A DNA stretch of 64,000 bases. It comes from Shinella daejeonensis (GTDB taxonomy: Bacteria; Pseudomonadota; Alphaproteobacteria; Rhizobiales; Rhizobiaceae). This document shows positions 17,255 to 28,101 of this stretch, piece after piece. Where the stretch lies: the NCBI RefSeq assembly GCF_024281235.1, contig NZ_JAHWXY010000010.1, positions 1 to 64,000 on the forward strand, read 5' to 3'. Numbering within the stretch: the stretch's first letter is position 1; the number at the start of each line of letters is the position of its first letter. The notes beneath the pieces were generated by a model. The model saw nothing but the letters and a program-made list of their open reading frames with translations. It searched no databases and was not told where the DNA came from. The translations under genes and the position numbers were made by a program.

Positions 17255-17824
17255 TCAGGCCGCTTCGTCCTGCGTCTCGTCTTCCTCGGCAGCCTTGCCA
17301 CGCTTCGGCCCCTTGTTCAGGTTGGCCTCCACGAGACGCACGGATTCGGTTTCCGACATCTTGTTGACGGCAGCGATTTCACGGGCCATGCGATCGAGGG
17401 CGGCCTCGTAGAGCTGGCGTTCGGAATAGGACTGTTCCGGCTGGTTTTCGGCGCGGTAGAGATCGCGGACCACCTCGGCAATCAAGATCAGGTCGCCGGA
17501 ATTGATCTTGGCGTCATACTCCTGCGCACGGCGCGACCACATGGTCCGCTTGACGCGGGCCTTGCCCTGGACAACCTTCAGCGCGCGCTCGACGAAGTCC
17601 GTCTCCGACAATTTGCGCATGCCGATGGAAACGGCCTTGGCGACCGGAACCTTGAGACGCATCTTGTCCTTCTCGAAGTCGATGACAAAAAGCTCGAGCT
17701 TCATACCGGCGACTTCCTGCTCCTCGATGGCGACGATCTGTCCGACGCCATGGGCGGGATAGACAATCGATTCACCGGTCTTGAAGCCCTGGCGCGTGGA
17801 AGATTTCTTCTGCTGGGTCGTCAT
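17255..17824 (-). CDS. carD: CarD family transcriptional regulator
   Basis: A 189-residue protein that binds the RNA polymerase beta subunit and stabilises open promoter complexes. The N-terminal CarD/TRCF interaction domain begins at GESIVYPAHGVGQIVAIEE (residues ~17-35), and the helical C-terminal domain has MWSRRAQEYDAKINSGDL and RQLYEAALDRMAREIAAV. The tail is charged and rich in Glu and Lys. It lies downstream of fdxA on the same strand with a 360-bp leader, so probably has its own promoter. It is followed by a strong terminator. Confidence 0.92.
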   Translation of the reverse strand: MTTQQKKSSTRQGFKTGESIVYPAHGVGQIVAIEEQEVAGMKLELFVIDFEKDKMRLKVPVAKAVSIGMRKLSETDFVERALKVVQGKARVKRTMWSRRAQEYDAKINSGDLILIAEVVRDLYRAENQPEQSYSERQLYEAALDRMAREIAAVNKMSETESVRLVEANLNKGPKRGKAAEEDETQDEAA

Positions 17825-18186
17825 TCTGTTCAAATACTCCCTGTAACGCTCCCGGCAAGCGCCGGGTCGGGTCCGAAAACCCGGGAAAGACGGGGGCACC
17901 GTCGGGTGACACCACTCTGTTCCGTCCGCCATGCGCAAGGGTCCCTCGGCGCGTTCACATTGGTGGCAACACGAAGTTGCCTATGGGAGCTGGCGCCGGT
18001 GGGGATCGTTGCTTTCGTGGTGGTTTCGGGCACGCGACGTGCCGCGATATGGATCAGTATCCGGACCCTATCACAAAAAAGTGCCGAAATCAATAATTTG
18101 CTTCGCAAGGGTCATCAAGACTGTCCTATCGTCTTTCGACGAGGGCAAGCCTGTTTTCCCCAAATGACGTTTCGCCGTATCCGCGA
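17825..18186. other. intergenic region between fdxA and carD
   Basis: This 362-bp gap should hold the carD promoter and the fdxA 3' end. No ORF with rhizobial codon bias, RNA gene or convincing terminator was seen. The stretch around 18060-18110 is AT-richer than its surroundings and is the best place to look for the promoter. Confidence 0.4.
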
Positions 18187-18525
18187 TCAGTCGCCCTGGC
18201 CGGGTTCTGGCGAGAAATATTTCTCGTACTTGCCGGGCTCCCCGTCCATCTCCTTCGCCTCCGGCATGGGATCCCGCTTGACGGTGATATTCGGCCAGAC
18301 GGACGCAAAGTCGGAATTGAGCTTCAGCCACATGTCGAGACCGGGCTCCGTATCGGGCTTGATCGCCTCGGCGGGACATTCGGGTTCGCAAACGCCGCAG
18401 TCGATACATTCGTCCGGATGGATGACCAGGAAGTTCTCGCCCTCGTAGAAACAGTCGACCGGGCACACTTCGACACAGTCCGTATACTTGCAGCGTATGC
18501 AGTTGTCGGTCACGACATACGTCAT
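18187..18525 (-). CDS. fdxA: 7Fe ferredoxin FdxA
   Basis: A 112-residue ferredoxin with the 3Fe-4S/4Fe-4S cysteine pattern. The first motif is [17 protein letters not shown] and the second is [12 protein letters not shown]. The C-terminal tail ([16 protein letters not shown]) is the extension typical of alphaproteobacterial FdxA. It donates electrons to partners that cannot be named from the sequence. It lies between the S4 RNA-binding gene and carD on the same strand, a common order in rhizobia. Confidence 0.95.
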   Translation of the reverse strand: MTYVVTDNCIRCKYTDCVEVCPVDCFYEGENFLVIHPDECIDCGVCEPECPAEAIKPDTEPGLDMWLKLNSDFASVWPNITVKRDPMPEAKEMDGEPGKYEKYFSPEPGQGD

Positions 18526-18727
18526 GAGTCACTCCAGAAACGTCATATAGCAGGTGAAGATCCCTTCACCCCGGCAGGGCCCGCGCAACGACGAGCCGCC
18601 GACAGAAATCGTCGCACACGACGATCGTCACCCTGCGGCGCGCCCTTTCGGTGGTTGAGGTAAAGGCTTTGCAGGGGCTTTGCAAGGGCAATCCATGCGG
18701 CGTTTCCGCCTGTATTGGCATGGTTTT

Positions 18728-19147
18728 CTAATCCTCGTCGCCACCGGAAAGATCGTGCAGGCGATCGGTCTGCCGCCGCTCCCGCTTGGTGGGACGACCG
18801 GTCCCGCGATCCCGCGTCGCCTGGGCGAAGGAATTGCGCTCTCCGCGTGGCGCAGGCGGCGGCGTCATGTCCTCGTAGAGAAGACGCGCCTCATCGTAAG
18901 GCCCGCGCCGCTCGCCGGGCTTGAGCACCCTGACGACGGTATCCTGGCGGTCGAGCGAGACAATGACGACGTCGCCCGGACGGACCGCCTGCGACGCTTG
19001 CCGGATCACCGTGCCGTTGATACGGACATCGCCCGCCTCCACGGTTTTCGCCGCCAGCGAACGCGACTTGCGCAGTCGCGCGAAGAACAGCCATTTGTCG
19101 ATGCGCTGACGCGCCTGACGATCCGGCAGTTCCTCATCGCGGGCCAT
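18728..19147 (-). CDS. S4-domain RNA-binding protein, Hsp15-like
   Basis: A 139-residue basic protein. The S4 domain covers residues ~14-75 (RIDKWLFFARLRKSRSLAAK, then GDVRINGTVIRQASQAVRPGD). The C-terminal ~60 residues are charged and probably disordered. It resembles Hsp15 (HslR), which binds stalled 50S subunits carrying peptidyl-tRNA. It starts only 4 bp after the SUV3-like helicase stop, so the two are surely in one transcript, both being RNA-binding proteins. Confidence 0.88.
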   Translation of the reverse strand: MARDEELPDRQARQRIDKWLFFARLRKSRSLAAKTVEAGDVRINGTVIRQASQAVRPGDVVIVSLDRQDTVVRVLKPGERRGPYDEARLLYEDMTPPPAPRGERNSFAQATRDRGTGRPTKRERRQTDRLHDLSGGDED

Positions 19148-19151
19148 GATC

Positions 19152-22100
19152 CTACTTCTTCAGTTGCTCCTTGAGCGCCGCAAGCTTGGCGAAGGGCGAA
19201 TCCGGATCGATCGGCTTGTCCTTGCGGGGCGGCCGCGCCTCGAATTTCGCCTGCTGGGGCTTGCCGCCGCGATCCTGCCGCTCGCCACGGTCCGGGCGAC
19301 CCTTGCCATGCGGCTTGCCGTCACGGCCCTTGCCGTCGGAGCGGTTTCCTTCGGGGCGGTTGCCGCGACCTTCACGCCGCTCGCCGCCCGGCTGGCCGCG
19401 CTGGCGCTCACCGCGCCGCTCGCCCTGCCGCTGCCCCTGGCGCTGGTTGTCGTTGCGGCCACCCGGACGCCAGAGCAGCACCGGCTTGGGTTCGACAGGC
19501 TCCACCTCGGCAACGGCTGCCGCTTCCGGCGTCTCGGTCCGCGTTTCGGGCAGCACCTCGGCGGCCGGCGTCTCGACAGCCTGTTCTTCCGCCGCACTTT
19601 CGGCCGCAACCGGCTCGGAAACCGCGGCCGGAGCGTCGGCGGCCGCAACGGCTTCCACCGTTTCGACCGCGTCGCCGGATGCATCCGCATCCGCCTCAGC
19701 GGCGCCTGCGGGCGTTTCGGTGGGTGCCGTTTCCGGCGTTTCAGCGGCCGTGGGCTCCAGCGCCGCGAGATGGGCCGCGACGTCTTCGGCCGAAACGCTG
19801 TCGGCGCGATAGCCGAGCCCCTTCAGGATCTCTTCCATATCGTCGGGCGTCGCGCCGAGGATGGACAGCATCGCCGTGGTCGCCATGAAGCGGCGGCCGT
19901 CATAGGCGCCTTCGGGACGCGCCGCGCCCGGCTTCCACTGGAGAAGCGGGCGGATGAGGTCGGCGAGACGCTCGAGGATATCGATACGCACCGCGCGCTT
20001 GCCGAGGAAACGGAAGCCCGCGAGCTTGTAGAAGGCGCGCTCCAGCTCCGGATCGGTGACGACCGAGGTCCGGCCGGCGGCCAGCACCGGAATGAGGTCG
20101 CCATAGCCCGGCTTGTCGAGCGCGTCGTTCTTCAGTGCCCACAGCAGCGTTATGAGTTCGGCCGGGGCCGGCTTCAGGAGCGCCGGCATGAAGACGTGAT
20201 AGGCACCGAAACGGATGCCGTGCTTGCGGATCGAGGCGCGCGCCTCCTGGTCCAGCGCCTTCACGTCGTCCGCCACCTCGCGGCGGAACAGCACGCCGAG
20301 GTTTTCGACGAGCTGGAAGGCCAGCCCCTTGGCCAGTCCCTGAAGGTCCTCGGCGCGCGACAGGTCGTCGAGCGGCTTCAGCACGGTCGCGATATGATGG
20401 TTGACGAAGCGCTCGATCCGGGCGGCGACGTGCTCGCGCGCGTTGCCGGAAAGATGCTCGTCGGAAAGCAGGATGACGCGCGGACGCATGATGTGATCGC
20501 TGGCCGCAAGGCGCGCGACGGGATCTCCGAGCCAGCGCACGGTGCCGTCGGCGCCAAGCGCGAGATCGGCGTTGCCGGAGGCATGCAGGCGCGCCGCGCG
20601 GGCTTCGAATTCCAGCGCAAGCGCCTTCTGCGCGGCCGCCTGAACGGCTTTCGCATCAGGCCCTTCCGCACCGGACACCAGCGTGAACCGGAAACCGGCC
20701 AACTGTCCTACATGATGTCCTTCCACGAAGACATCGCCATTCACACTGATTTCAGCTTCCAGCATCGCATTCTCTCTCAGGCGCCTCATGAGCACAGATG
20801 TCCTGCGATCAACAAAGCGTTTCGTCAACCGTTCATGTAGCGCATCGGACAATCGGTCTTCGATTTCCCGCGTCTTTTCCTGCCAGTGTGTCGGATCGGC
20901 CAGCCAGCCGGGCCGGTTCGACACATAGGTCCAGGTCCGTATCTGCGCGATTCGCGCCGAAAGCGTGTCGATCTCGCCGTCCGTCCGGTCCGCACGGCGG
21001 ACCTGATCGGCCATGAAATCCTCGTTCACCGTACCGCGCCGGGCAAGATCGGTATAGAGCGCGGCGATGAGATCGGCATGCTGGGCGGGCGTGATCCGGC
21101 GATAGTCCGGCAGCGCGCAGGCCTCCCAAAGCTTCTCTACCCGGTCCGGACCCGTCGCCAGGTCGCGGATATCGGGATAGCGCGAGAGATGTTCGAGCGC
21201 CTGCTGGTCGACCGCCGGCAGCGCCCGCGTCAGCCCGCCGATCGGCGGCGGTGCGTCGAGCGAGCGGCGCAGGGCGGCAAGCGAGGAATAGTCGAAGCGC
21301 GTGGTGCGCCATTGCAGCACCCGCAGCGGATCGAACTGATGCGTCTCGATACGCTTGACGAGTTCATCGTCGAAGGGCTCGACCCTGCCCGTGACCCCGA
21401 AGGTGCCGTCGTTGAGATGGCGGCCGGCGCGGCCGGCGATCTGGGCGAGTTCGGCCGGGTTGAGATTGCGGAACTGATAGCCGTCGAATTTGCGATCCTG
21501 CGCAAAGGCGACGTGGTCGACATCGAGGTTCAGCCCCATGCCGATTGCATCGGTGGCGACGAGATATTCGACGTCACCCTCCTGGTAGAGCGCCACCTGG
21601 GCGTTGCGGGTGCGCGGCGAGAGCGCACCCAGCACCACGGCCGCCCCGCCGCGCTGGCGGCGGATCAGCTCCGCGATCGCGTAGACCTCGTCGGCCGAGA
21701 AGGCGACGATGGCGCTGCGCTGCGGCAGGCGGGTTATCTTCTTCGAACCGGCATAGAAAAGCTGCGACAGGCGCGGCCGCTCGATGACCGTGAGCCCCGG
21801 CAGGAGCTGTTCGAGGATCGGCTTCATGGTGGCCGCGCCGAGCAGCAACGTTTCGTCACGCCCCCGCAGGTGCAGCACCCGGTCGGTGAAGATGTGGCCG
21901 CGCTCCAGATCGCCGGCAAGCTGCACCTCGTCGATAGCGACGAAGGAGGCGCGCGTTTCGCGCGGCATGGCTTCCACCGTGCAGACGGAGAAACGCGCCA
22001 GGGCCGGCGTGATCCGTTCCTCGCCGGTGATGAGTGCGACGTTGTGGTACCCCACCTTCTCGACCAGGCGCGTATAGACCTCGCGCGCCAGCAGCCTCAG

Positions 22101-22229
22101 CGGCAGGCCGATCACGCCTGTCTCATGGGCCACCATGCGTTCGATTGCGTAGTGGGTCTTACCCGTGTTCGTCGGGCCGAGGACCGCAGTGACGCCGCGG
22201 CCGCTCAGGATCATGGGTGCTTGCGACAA
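19152..22229 (-). CDS. SUV3-like superfamily 2 RNA helicase
   Basis: A 1025-residue helicase. Motif I is GPTNTGKT at residues 18-25, motif II is AIDEVQ near residue 98, motif III LLLGAAT, and motifs V-VI are YLVATDAIGMGLNLD and QIAGRAGRH, a layout shared with mitochondrial SUV3 RNA helicase. Residues ~330-800 form the helical C-terminal region. After ~800 there is an Ala/Glu-rich acidic stretch followed by an Arg/Gly-rich basic tail, both likely disordered; the tail could bind RNA. It heads an operon with the S4 protein. No nuclease partner is in the window. Confidence 0.88.
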   Translation of the reverse strand: MSQAPMILSGRGVTAVLGPTNTGKTHYAIERMVAHETGVIGLPLRLLAREVYTRLVEKVGYHNVALITGEERITPALARFSVCTVEAMPRETRASFVAIDEVQLAGDLERGHIFTDRVLHLRGRDETLLLGAATMKPILEQLLPGLTVIERPRLSQLFYAGSKKITRLPQRSAIVAFSADEVYAIAELIRRQRGGAAVVLGALSPRTRNAQVALYQEGDVEYLVATDAIGMGLNLDVDHVAFAQDRKFDGYQFRNLNPAELAQIAGRAGRHLNDGTFGVTGRVEPFDDELVKRIETHQFDPLRVLQWRTTRFDYSSLAALRRSLDAPPPIGGLTRALPAVDQQALEHLSRYPDIRDLATGPDRVEKLWEACALPDYRRITPAQHADLIAALYTDLARRGTVNEDFMADQVRRADRTDGEIDTLSARIAQIRTWTYVSNRPGWLADPTHWQEKTREIEDRLSDALHERLTKRFVDRRTSVLMRRLRENAMLEAEISVNGDVFVEGHHVGQLAGFRFTLVSGAEGPDAKAVQAAAQKALALEFEARAARLHASGNADLALGADGTVRWLGDPVARLAASDHIMRPRVILLSDEHLSGNAREHVAARIERFVNHHIATVLKPLDDLSRAEDLQGLAKGLAFQLVENLGVLFRREVADDVKALDQEARASIRKHGIRFGAYHVFMPALLKPAPAELITLLWALKNDALDKPGYGDLIPVLAAGRTSVVTDPELERAFYKLAGFRFLGKRAVRIDILERLADLIRPLLQWKPGAARPEGAYDGRRFMATTAMLSILGATPDDMEEILKGLGYRADSVSAEDVAAHLAALEPTAAETPETAPTETPAGAAEADADASGDAVETVEAVAAADAPAAVSEPVAAESAAEEQAVETPAAEVLPETRTETPEAAAVAEVEPVEPKPVLLWRPGGRNDNQRQGQRQGERRGERQRGQPGGERREGRGNRPEGNRSDGKGRDGKPHGKGRPDRGERQDRGGKPQQAKFEARPPRKDKPIDPDSPFAKLAALKEQLKK

Positions 22230-22454
22230 GACATGCCCCGGAAAGTTTCAATCGACGCCGGACGCGCCGGCGCATCGGCAGGCCACAAATGCCCACGACG
22301 GGACCGGAAGGCAAGGGGCAAGAGCGACATGGATCGAAAACCGCCGCCGCCGGACAGGATTTCCCACCCCGGCGCTCCCGTTCTACCGGCGTCGGTCTGG
22401 AGCGTTTCCGCAATTCCGGACGCAAAACCGCTGCGCACTTTTGCTGAGATTACT

Positions 22455-22937
22455 TTAGCTGCGATGGTAGGGATGACCGGACAGGATCGTCACGGCGCGA
22501 TAGAGCTGCTCGGCGATGAGAATGCGCGCAAGCTGGTGCGGCCAGGTGAGTTTGCCGAGGCAAAGTGTGGCGTCGGCGCGCGCGTGAAGCGTCGGATCGA
22601 GCCCGTCCGCACCGCCGATGGCGATCATCAGGTCGCGCCGGCCGCCATCGCGGAACCCGGCGATCAACTCGGAAAAACCATGGGAATCGAGCGCCTTTCC
22701 ACGCTCGTCGAGAAGGATGAGCGCGGCGCCTTCGGGTAGCGCCTTTTCGAGCAGCGCCGCCTCCTCGCGCTTGCGCGCCGGCGCGCTGCCGGCGCGGCTT
22801 TCACCGACTTCGGCGATACGACCGAGATCGAGGCCCACTGCCGGACCGGCTCTGGCGAAACGGTCGAGATAGCGGGCGGCAAGTTCCTTCTCGGGGCCGG
22901 CTTTCAACCGTCCCACGGCAAAGAGTCCGATCCGCAT
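22455..22937 (-). CDS. rlmH: 23S rRNA pseudouridine-1915 N3-methyltransferase
   Basis: A 160-residue SPOUT-class methyltransferase that modifies helix 69 of 23S rRNA in 70S ribosomes. The SAM-binding knot is visible in the C-terminal half: LILLDERGKALDSHGF, LMIAIGGADGL and LCLGKLTWPHQLARILIAEQLYRA. The ending HPYHRS is the hallmark of RlmH. It is last in the obgE-proB-proA-nadD-rsfS-rlmH run, a conserved rhizobial order. Confidence 0.95.
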   Translation of the reverse strand: MRIGLFAVGRLKAGPEKELAARYLDRFARAGPAVGLDLGRIAEVGESRAGSAPARKREEAALLEKALPEGAALILLDERGKALDSHGFSELIAGFRDGGRRDLMIAIGGADGLDPTLHARADATLCLGKLTWPHQLARILIAEQLYRAVTILSGHPYHRS

Positions 22938-22962
22938 GGCCGCTCCTGTCCCTTCATCCGCT

Positions 22963-23006
22963 GCAATCCCGGATGCTCACGGCTGGCCGCGCCCTGCCGG
23001 GATTGC
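22963..23006. repeat. long-loop inverted repeat between rsfS and rlmH
   Basis: GCAATCCCGG (22963-22972) and CCGGGATTGC (22997-23006) are perfect 10-base arms around a 24-base spacer. No T-run follows on either strand, so it is not a standard terminator. It could be a processing site or a REP-like element. Confidence 0.5.
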
Positions 23007-23038
23007 GATAACCGCCGGACAGGCGCCCGGCGTTTGTT

Positions 23039-23443
23039 TCAGTGTACGGTCCCGTCCTCGATTTCGGGCGCCGCCCACATTCTCTCGAGGTTGTAGAACT
23101 CCCGGATTTCCGGACGGAACACATGGATGATGACGTCGCCGATGTCGATCAGCACCCAGTCGCCGGCTTCCAGTCCTTCGACCCGGGCGCCGCCCAGACC
23201 TTCGTCCTTCAGATCGGAAATGAGATGATCGGCGATCGCCGTGACATGACGGTTGGAGCGTCCGGATACGACCACCATGTAGTCGCCCAGCGCGGATTTG
23301 CCGCCGATGTCGATGGTGACCATGTCTTCGGCCTTGGAGTCCTCCAGGCTACGGAGGACCAGTTGAAGCGCGCGGTCGGCGGCATCGTCGCCACGTTCCC
23401 GGCTCTTGGAGGAAACGCCGATGGCGCTTCCCTTGGCGTGCAC
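23039..23443 (-). CDS. rsfS: ribosome silencing factor RsfS
   Basis: A protein of ~134 residues that binds ribosomal protein L14 (uL14) and blocks subunit joining in starvation. The family core is clear: LEDSKAEDMVTIDIGGKSALGDYMVV, ISDLKDEGLG and GDWVLIDIGDVIIHVF, ending REFYNLERMWAAPE. The start is unclear: I use GTG at 23443; CTG at 23452, or ATG at 23527/23530, are alternatives, but the extra N-terminal residues upstream look non-conserved. An AAAGGA lies just upstream of the CTG. It is the fifth gene of the obgE operon. Confidence 0.9.
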   Translation of the reverse strand: MHAKGSAIGVSSKSRERGDDAADRALQLVLRSLEDSKAEDMVTIDIGGKSALGDYMVVVSGRSNRHVTAIADHLISDLKDEGLGGARVEGLEAGDWVLIDIGDVIIHVFRPEIREFYNLERMWAAPEIEDGTVH

Positions 23444-23558
23444 TGTTGTCAGGTTGGTTCCTTTCCGCAAACAGGACAAGCACGATACGGCGGCGAACCT
23501 GCGCCGTCGCACCGTGAATCTAGGCATCATCGGGGCCGGATTTCAAGGTGTCGTCGGC

Positions 23559-24197
23559 CTAAGGCCGGCTTTTCTCCTCCACGGCCTGCCGGCGCAGCGC
23601 GGTGGAACTCACGGCGGAGCGAGGCCCATGGATGAAGGTCCAGGCCGGAGCCGTGCGCATGGCGAGCACGCCGGCATCCTTCTCGTCGACCCGGGCATAG
23701 TCGAAAGCCTTCGCCATCCGCGAGGAAAGATAGGCGAGCGTCGAGCCCGGCCGGTCGATCACCGCGATGGGAAAGGTGCAGGCGATTTTCCGCCAGTTCT
23801 GCCATTGGTGGAAGGTCGCAAGATTGTCCGCGCCCATGATCCACACGAAGCGGACGCCACGATTGAGCGATCGCACCCGCTCCAGCGTCTTTGCCGTGTA
23901 ACTCTGGCCCAACCGTTTCTCGAAGGCCGTCACCTTGACGCGGGGGCCGGGGGCGAGGCCCTCGCTGAGACGGATGCGCTCGGACAGCGGCGCAAGCTCA
24001 TGCCGGCTCTTGAGCGGATTGCCGGGCGTCACCATCCACCAGAGCTGATCGAGCTCAAGGCGGCGCAGCGCCGTCTCGGCGACGAGCGCATGGCCTTCGT
24101 GCGGAGGATTGAAGGAGCCACCGAACAGGCCGACCGCCATGCCCTTCTCGACATGCGGCATTCGCAGATAGCGCTCGGCGACCGCGTCCGTGCTCAC
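23559..24197 (-). CDS. nadD: nicotinate-nucleotide adenylyltransferase
   Basis: A 212-residue NAD-biosynthesis enzyme that adenylates nicotinate mononucleotide. The nucleotidyltransferase motif GGSFNPPHEGH lies at residues ~25-35 and the ISSTAIR-type motif at the C-terminus appears as VSSTALRR. WWMVTPGNPLK and WIMGADN are also typical. The GTG at 24197 gives 212 residues; an ATG at 24161 (MPHVEKGMAVG) is a reasonable alternative start. The stop of proA lies 1 bp upstream of the GTG. Confidence 0.93.
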   Translation of the reverse strand: MSTDAVAERYLRMPHVEKGMAVGLFGGSFNPPHEGHALVAETALRRLELDQLWWMVTPGNPLKSRHELAPLSERIRLSEGLAPGPRVKVTAFEKRLGQSYTAKTLERVRSLNRGVRFVWIMGADNLATFHQWQNWRKIACTFPIAVIDRPGSTLAYLSSRMAKAFDYARVDEKDAGVLAMRTAPAWTFIHGPRSAVSSTALRRQAVEEKSRP

Positions 24198-24198
24198 C

Positions 24199-25491
24199 TC
24201 AGGGCCGGACCTGTCCGGTGCCGCGCACGCGATACTTGAAGGAGGTGAGCTGTTCGACGCCGACGGGGCCGCGCGCGTGCATCTTGCCCGTGGCGATACC
24301 GATCTCGCCGCCCATGCCGAACTCGCTGCCGTCGGCGAACTGCGTCGAGGCGTTGTGCACGAGGATCGCCGAATCGATTTCTCCGAAGAAGCGTTCCACC
24401 ACGGCCGGATCCTCCGCGACGACGGCCTCGGTATGGGCCGAGGACCAGCGGCCGATATGGTCTATCGCGCCGCCGACGCCATCCACGAGGGCGACGGAAA
24501 TGATCGCATCGAGATATTCGCTCGACCAGTCCGCCTCGCCCGCCGCGGCAAGGCCGGGGACGCGCGCGCGGATCTCTTCGGTCGCGCGCACCTGGCAGCC
24601 GGCGGACCGCAGCGCTTCGACGAGCGGGACGAGATGGCTGTCGGCCGCCGCGCGATCGACCAGCAGCGTCTCGGCCGCGCCGCAGATACCGGTGCGCCGC
24701 ATCTTGGCGTTAACGACGATCTCCCTGGCCATCGCCAGCCTGGCGGAGGCGTCGACATAGACGTGGCAGATGCCCTCGAGATGCGCGAAGACCGGGACGC
24801 GCGCCTCGTTCTGAACACGCGAAACCAGGCTTTTGCCGCCGCGCGGCACGATCACGTCGATGGCACCGTCGAGACCGGACAGCATCGCGCCCACGGCGGC
24901 GCGATCCGTCACCGGCACATATTGGATGGCGTGCTCGGGAAGGCCCGCGGCCGTGAGGCCGGCAACGAGGCACGAATGGATCGCCCGCGAGGAGTGCACG
25001 CTGTCGGAACCGCCGCGCAGGATGACGGCGTTGCCGGCCTTCAGGCACAGCGCGCCGGCATCCGCCGTCACATTGGGTCGGCTCTCGTAGATGACGCCGA
25101 TGACCCCGAGCGGCGTACGCACGCGCTCGATATGCAGGCCGTTCGGCCGGTCCCATTCGGCGATAACGTCGCCGACCGGGTCCTTCAGCGCCGCGATGTC
25201 GCGGATTGCGGCGGCGATGGCGTCGATCCGCTCCGGCGTCAGCATCAGGCGGTCGAGAAAAGCAGGCGCGACGCCGCTTTCGCGCGCGGCCGCCAGATCG
25301 AGCGCATTGGCGGCAAGGATGTCCGCACGCTTCGTCTCGATGACGCCGGCCATCGCTTCGAGCGCGGCGGTCTTGCGATCGGCTCCCGCAGTGGAGAGCG
25401 GCCTGGCGGCGGCGCGCGCATTGCGGCCGATTTCCGCCATCAATGCGCCAATGTCGATGGCATCCCCGACCTGCTCAAGCATCGACGGCAT
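24199..25491 (-). CDS. proA: glutamate-5-semialdehyde dehydrogenase
   Basis: A 430-residue NADPH enzyme that reduces glutamyl-5-phosphate in proline synthesis. The catalytic cysteine is in the [11 protein letters not shown] segment near residue 268. Also typical are the [15 protein letters not shown] segment and [11 protein letters not shown]. The ATG at 25491 overlaps the proB stop by 17 bases and follows AGGAGAAGG; an internal ATG at 25482 is possible. It is the partner of ProB, with which it forms a channelling complex. Confidence 0.94.
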   Translation of the reverse strand: MPSMLEQVGDAIDIGALMAEIGRNARAAARPLSTAGADRKTAALEAMAGVIETKRADILAANALDLAAARESGVAPAFLDRLMLTPERIDAIAAAIRDIAALKDPVGDVIAEWDRPNGLHIERVRTPLGVIGVIYESRPNVTADAGALCLKAGNAVILRGGSDSVHSSRAIHSCLVAGLTAAGLPEHAIQYVPVTDRAAVGAMLSGLDGAIDVIVPRGGKSLVSRVQNEARVPVFAHLEGICHVYVDASARLAMAREIVVNAKMRRTGICGAAETLLVDRAAADSHLVPLVEALRSAGCQVRATEEIRARVPGLAAAGEADWSSEYLDAIISVALVDGVGGAIDHIGRWSSAHTEAVVAEDPAVVERFFGEIDSAILVHNASTQFADGSEFGMGGEIGIATGKMHARGPVGVEQLTSFKYRVRGTGQVRP

Positions 25492-26641
25492 CCTTCTCCT
25501 CGTCGCGGGTCTTCGGTGCGCCGGTCATCACCAGATCGTCCCGATGCACCATGGCGGCCCGGCCGACATACCCGAGAATGGCGGCGATCTCCGCGGATTT
25601 CCGCCCGACGATCAGCCGCGCCTCATCAGCGTCGTAGCCTGCGAGGCCACGGGCGATTTCACGCCCGGCGACACCTACGATCGAGATGGTATCACCACGC
25701 GAAAAGAAGCCGGAAACGCTACGCACGCCGGCCGGCAACAGGCTCTTTCCGGCCATGAGCGCCCGTTCCGCCCCCGCGTCGATCTCCAGCCGGCCGGCCG
25801 GTTGCAGCTTTCCGGCGATCCAGGTCTTGCGCGCCGTAACCGGCGAACCGGAAGGAGCGAACCAGGACGAGCGCGCGCCCTGCCCGATGGCCAAAAGCGG
25901 ACGCTCGACCTTGCCGGACGCGATGATCATCGCGCAGCCCGCGCCGGTCGCGATCTTGCCGGCGTCGATCTTGGTGCGCATGCCGCCGCGCGACAGTTCC
26001 GACGCGGCGCCGCCGGCCATGGCCTCGATCTCCGGCGTGATGGCGTCGACCGTCTCGAGAAAGCGCGCGTCGGGATCAAGATGCGGCGGCGCGGTATAAA
26101 GGCCGTCGATATCGGACAGCAGCACCAGCAGGTCGGCGCCCGTCATCGTCGCCACCCGGGCCGCCAGCCGGTCGTTGTCGCCGTAACGGATCTCGGTGGT
26201 GGCGACGGTGTCGTTCTCGTTGATGATCGGCACCGAGCCGAGCTTCAGGAGCTGGCTGATCGTGGCCCGGGCGTTGAGATAGCGTCGCCGCTCCTCCGTG
26301 TCGCCGAGCGTCAGCAGGATCTGTCCGGCAACGACGCCATGGGAAGACAGGCTTTCCGACCAGGCGCGGGCAAGCGCGATCTGGCCGACGGCGGCCGCCG
26401 CCTGGCTTTCTTCCAGCTTCAGCGTCCCTGCCAGCACCTTCAGCACGGAACGTCCGAGGGCGATCGCCCCCGAGGAGACGACCAGGACCTCGGTCCCGCC
26501 AGCCCTCAGCATCGCAAGGTCCGTGCAAAGCGCATCGAGCCAGGCCGTCTTCAGCCCGTCCATGCGATCGACGAGCAGCGCCGAACCGATCTTCACGACG
26601 ACCCGGCGGTATTTCGCAAGCGGTTTGCGGATCTTCGTCAT
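25475..26641 (-). CDS. proB: glutamate 5-kinase
   Basis: A 388-residue enzyme that phosphorylates glutamate at the first step of proline synthesis. The amino acid kinase domain opens with [14 protein letters not shown] and contains [22 protein letters not shown] and [17 protein letters not shown]. The C-terminal ~100 residues form a PUA domain ([13 protein letters not shown] to DLVMTG). The start codon is separated from the obgE stop by one base. Proline feedback inhibition is expected from the family. Note that the same window carries putA, the opposite route. Confidence 0.94.
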   Translation of the reverse strand: MTKIRKPLAKYRRVVVKIGSALLVDRMDGLKTAWLDALCTDLAMLRAGGTEVLVVSSGAIALGRSVLKVLAGTLKLEESQAAAAVGQIALARAWSESLSSHGVVAGQILLTLGDTEERRRYLNARATISQLLKLGSVPIINENDTVATTEIRYGDNDRLAARVATMTGADLLVLLSDIDGLYTAPPHLDPDARFLETVDAITPEIEAMAGGAASELSRGGMRTKIDAGKIATGAGCAMIIASGKVERPLLAIGQGARSSWFAPSGSPVTARKTWIAGKLQPAGRLEIDAGAERALMAGKSLLPAGVRSVSGFFSRGDTISIVGVAGREIARGLAGYDADEARLIVGRKSAEIAAILGYVGRAAMVHRDDLVMTGAPKTRDEEKDAVDA

Positions 26642-26642
26642 G

Positions 26643-28101
<1,459 letters not shown>

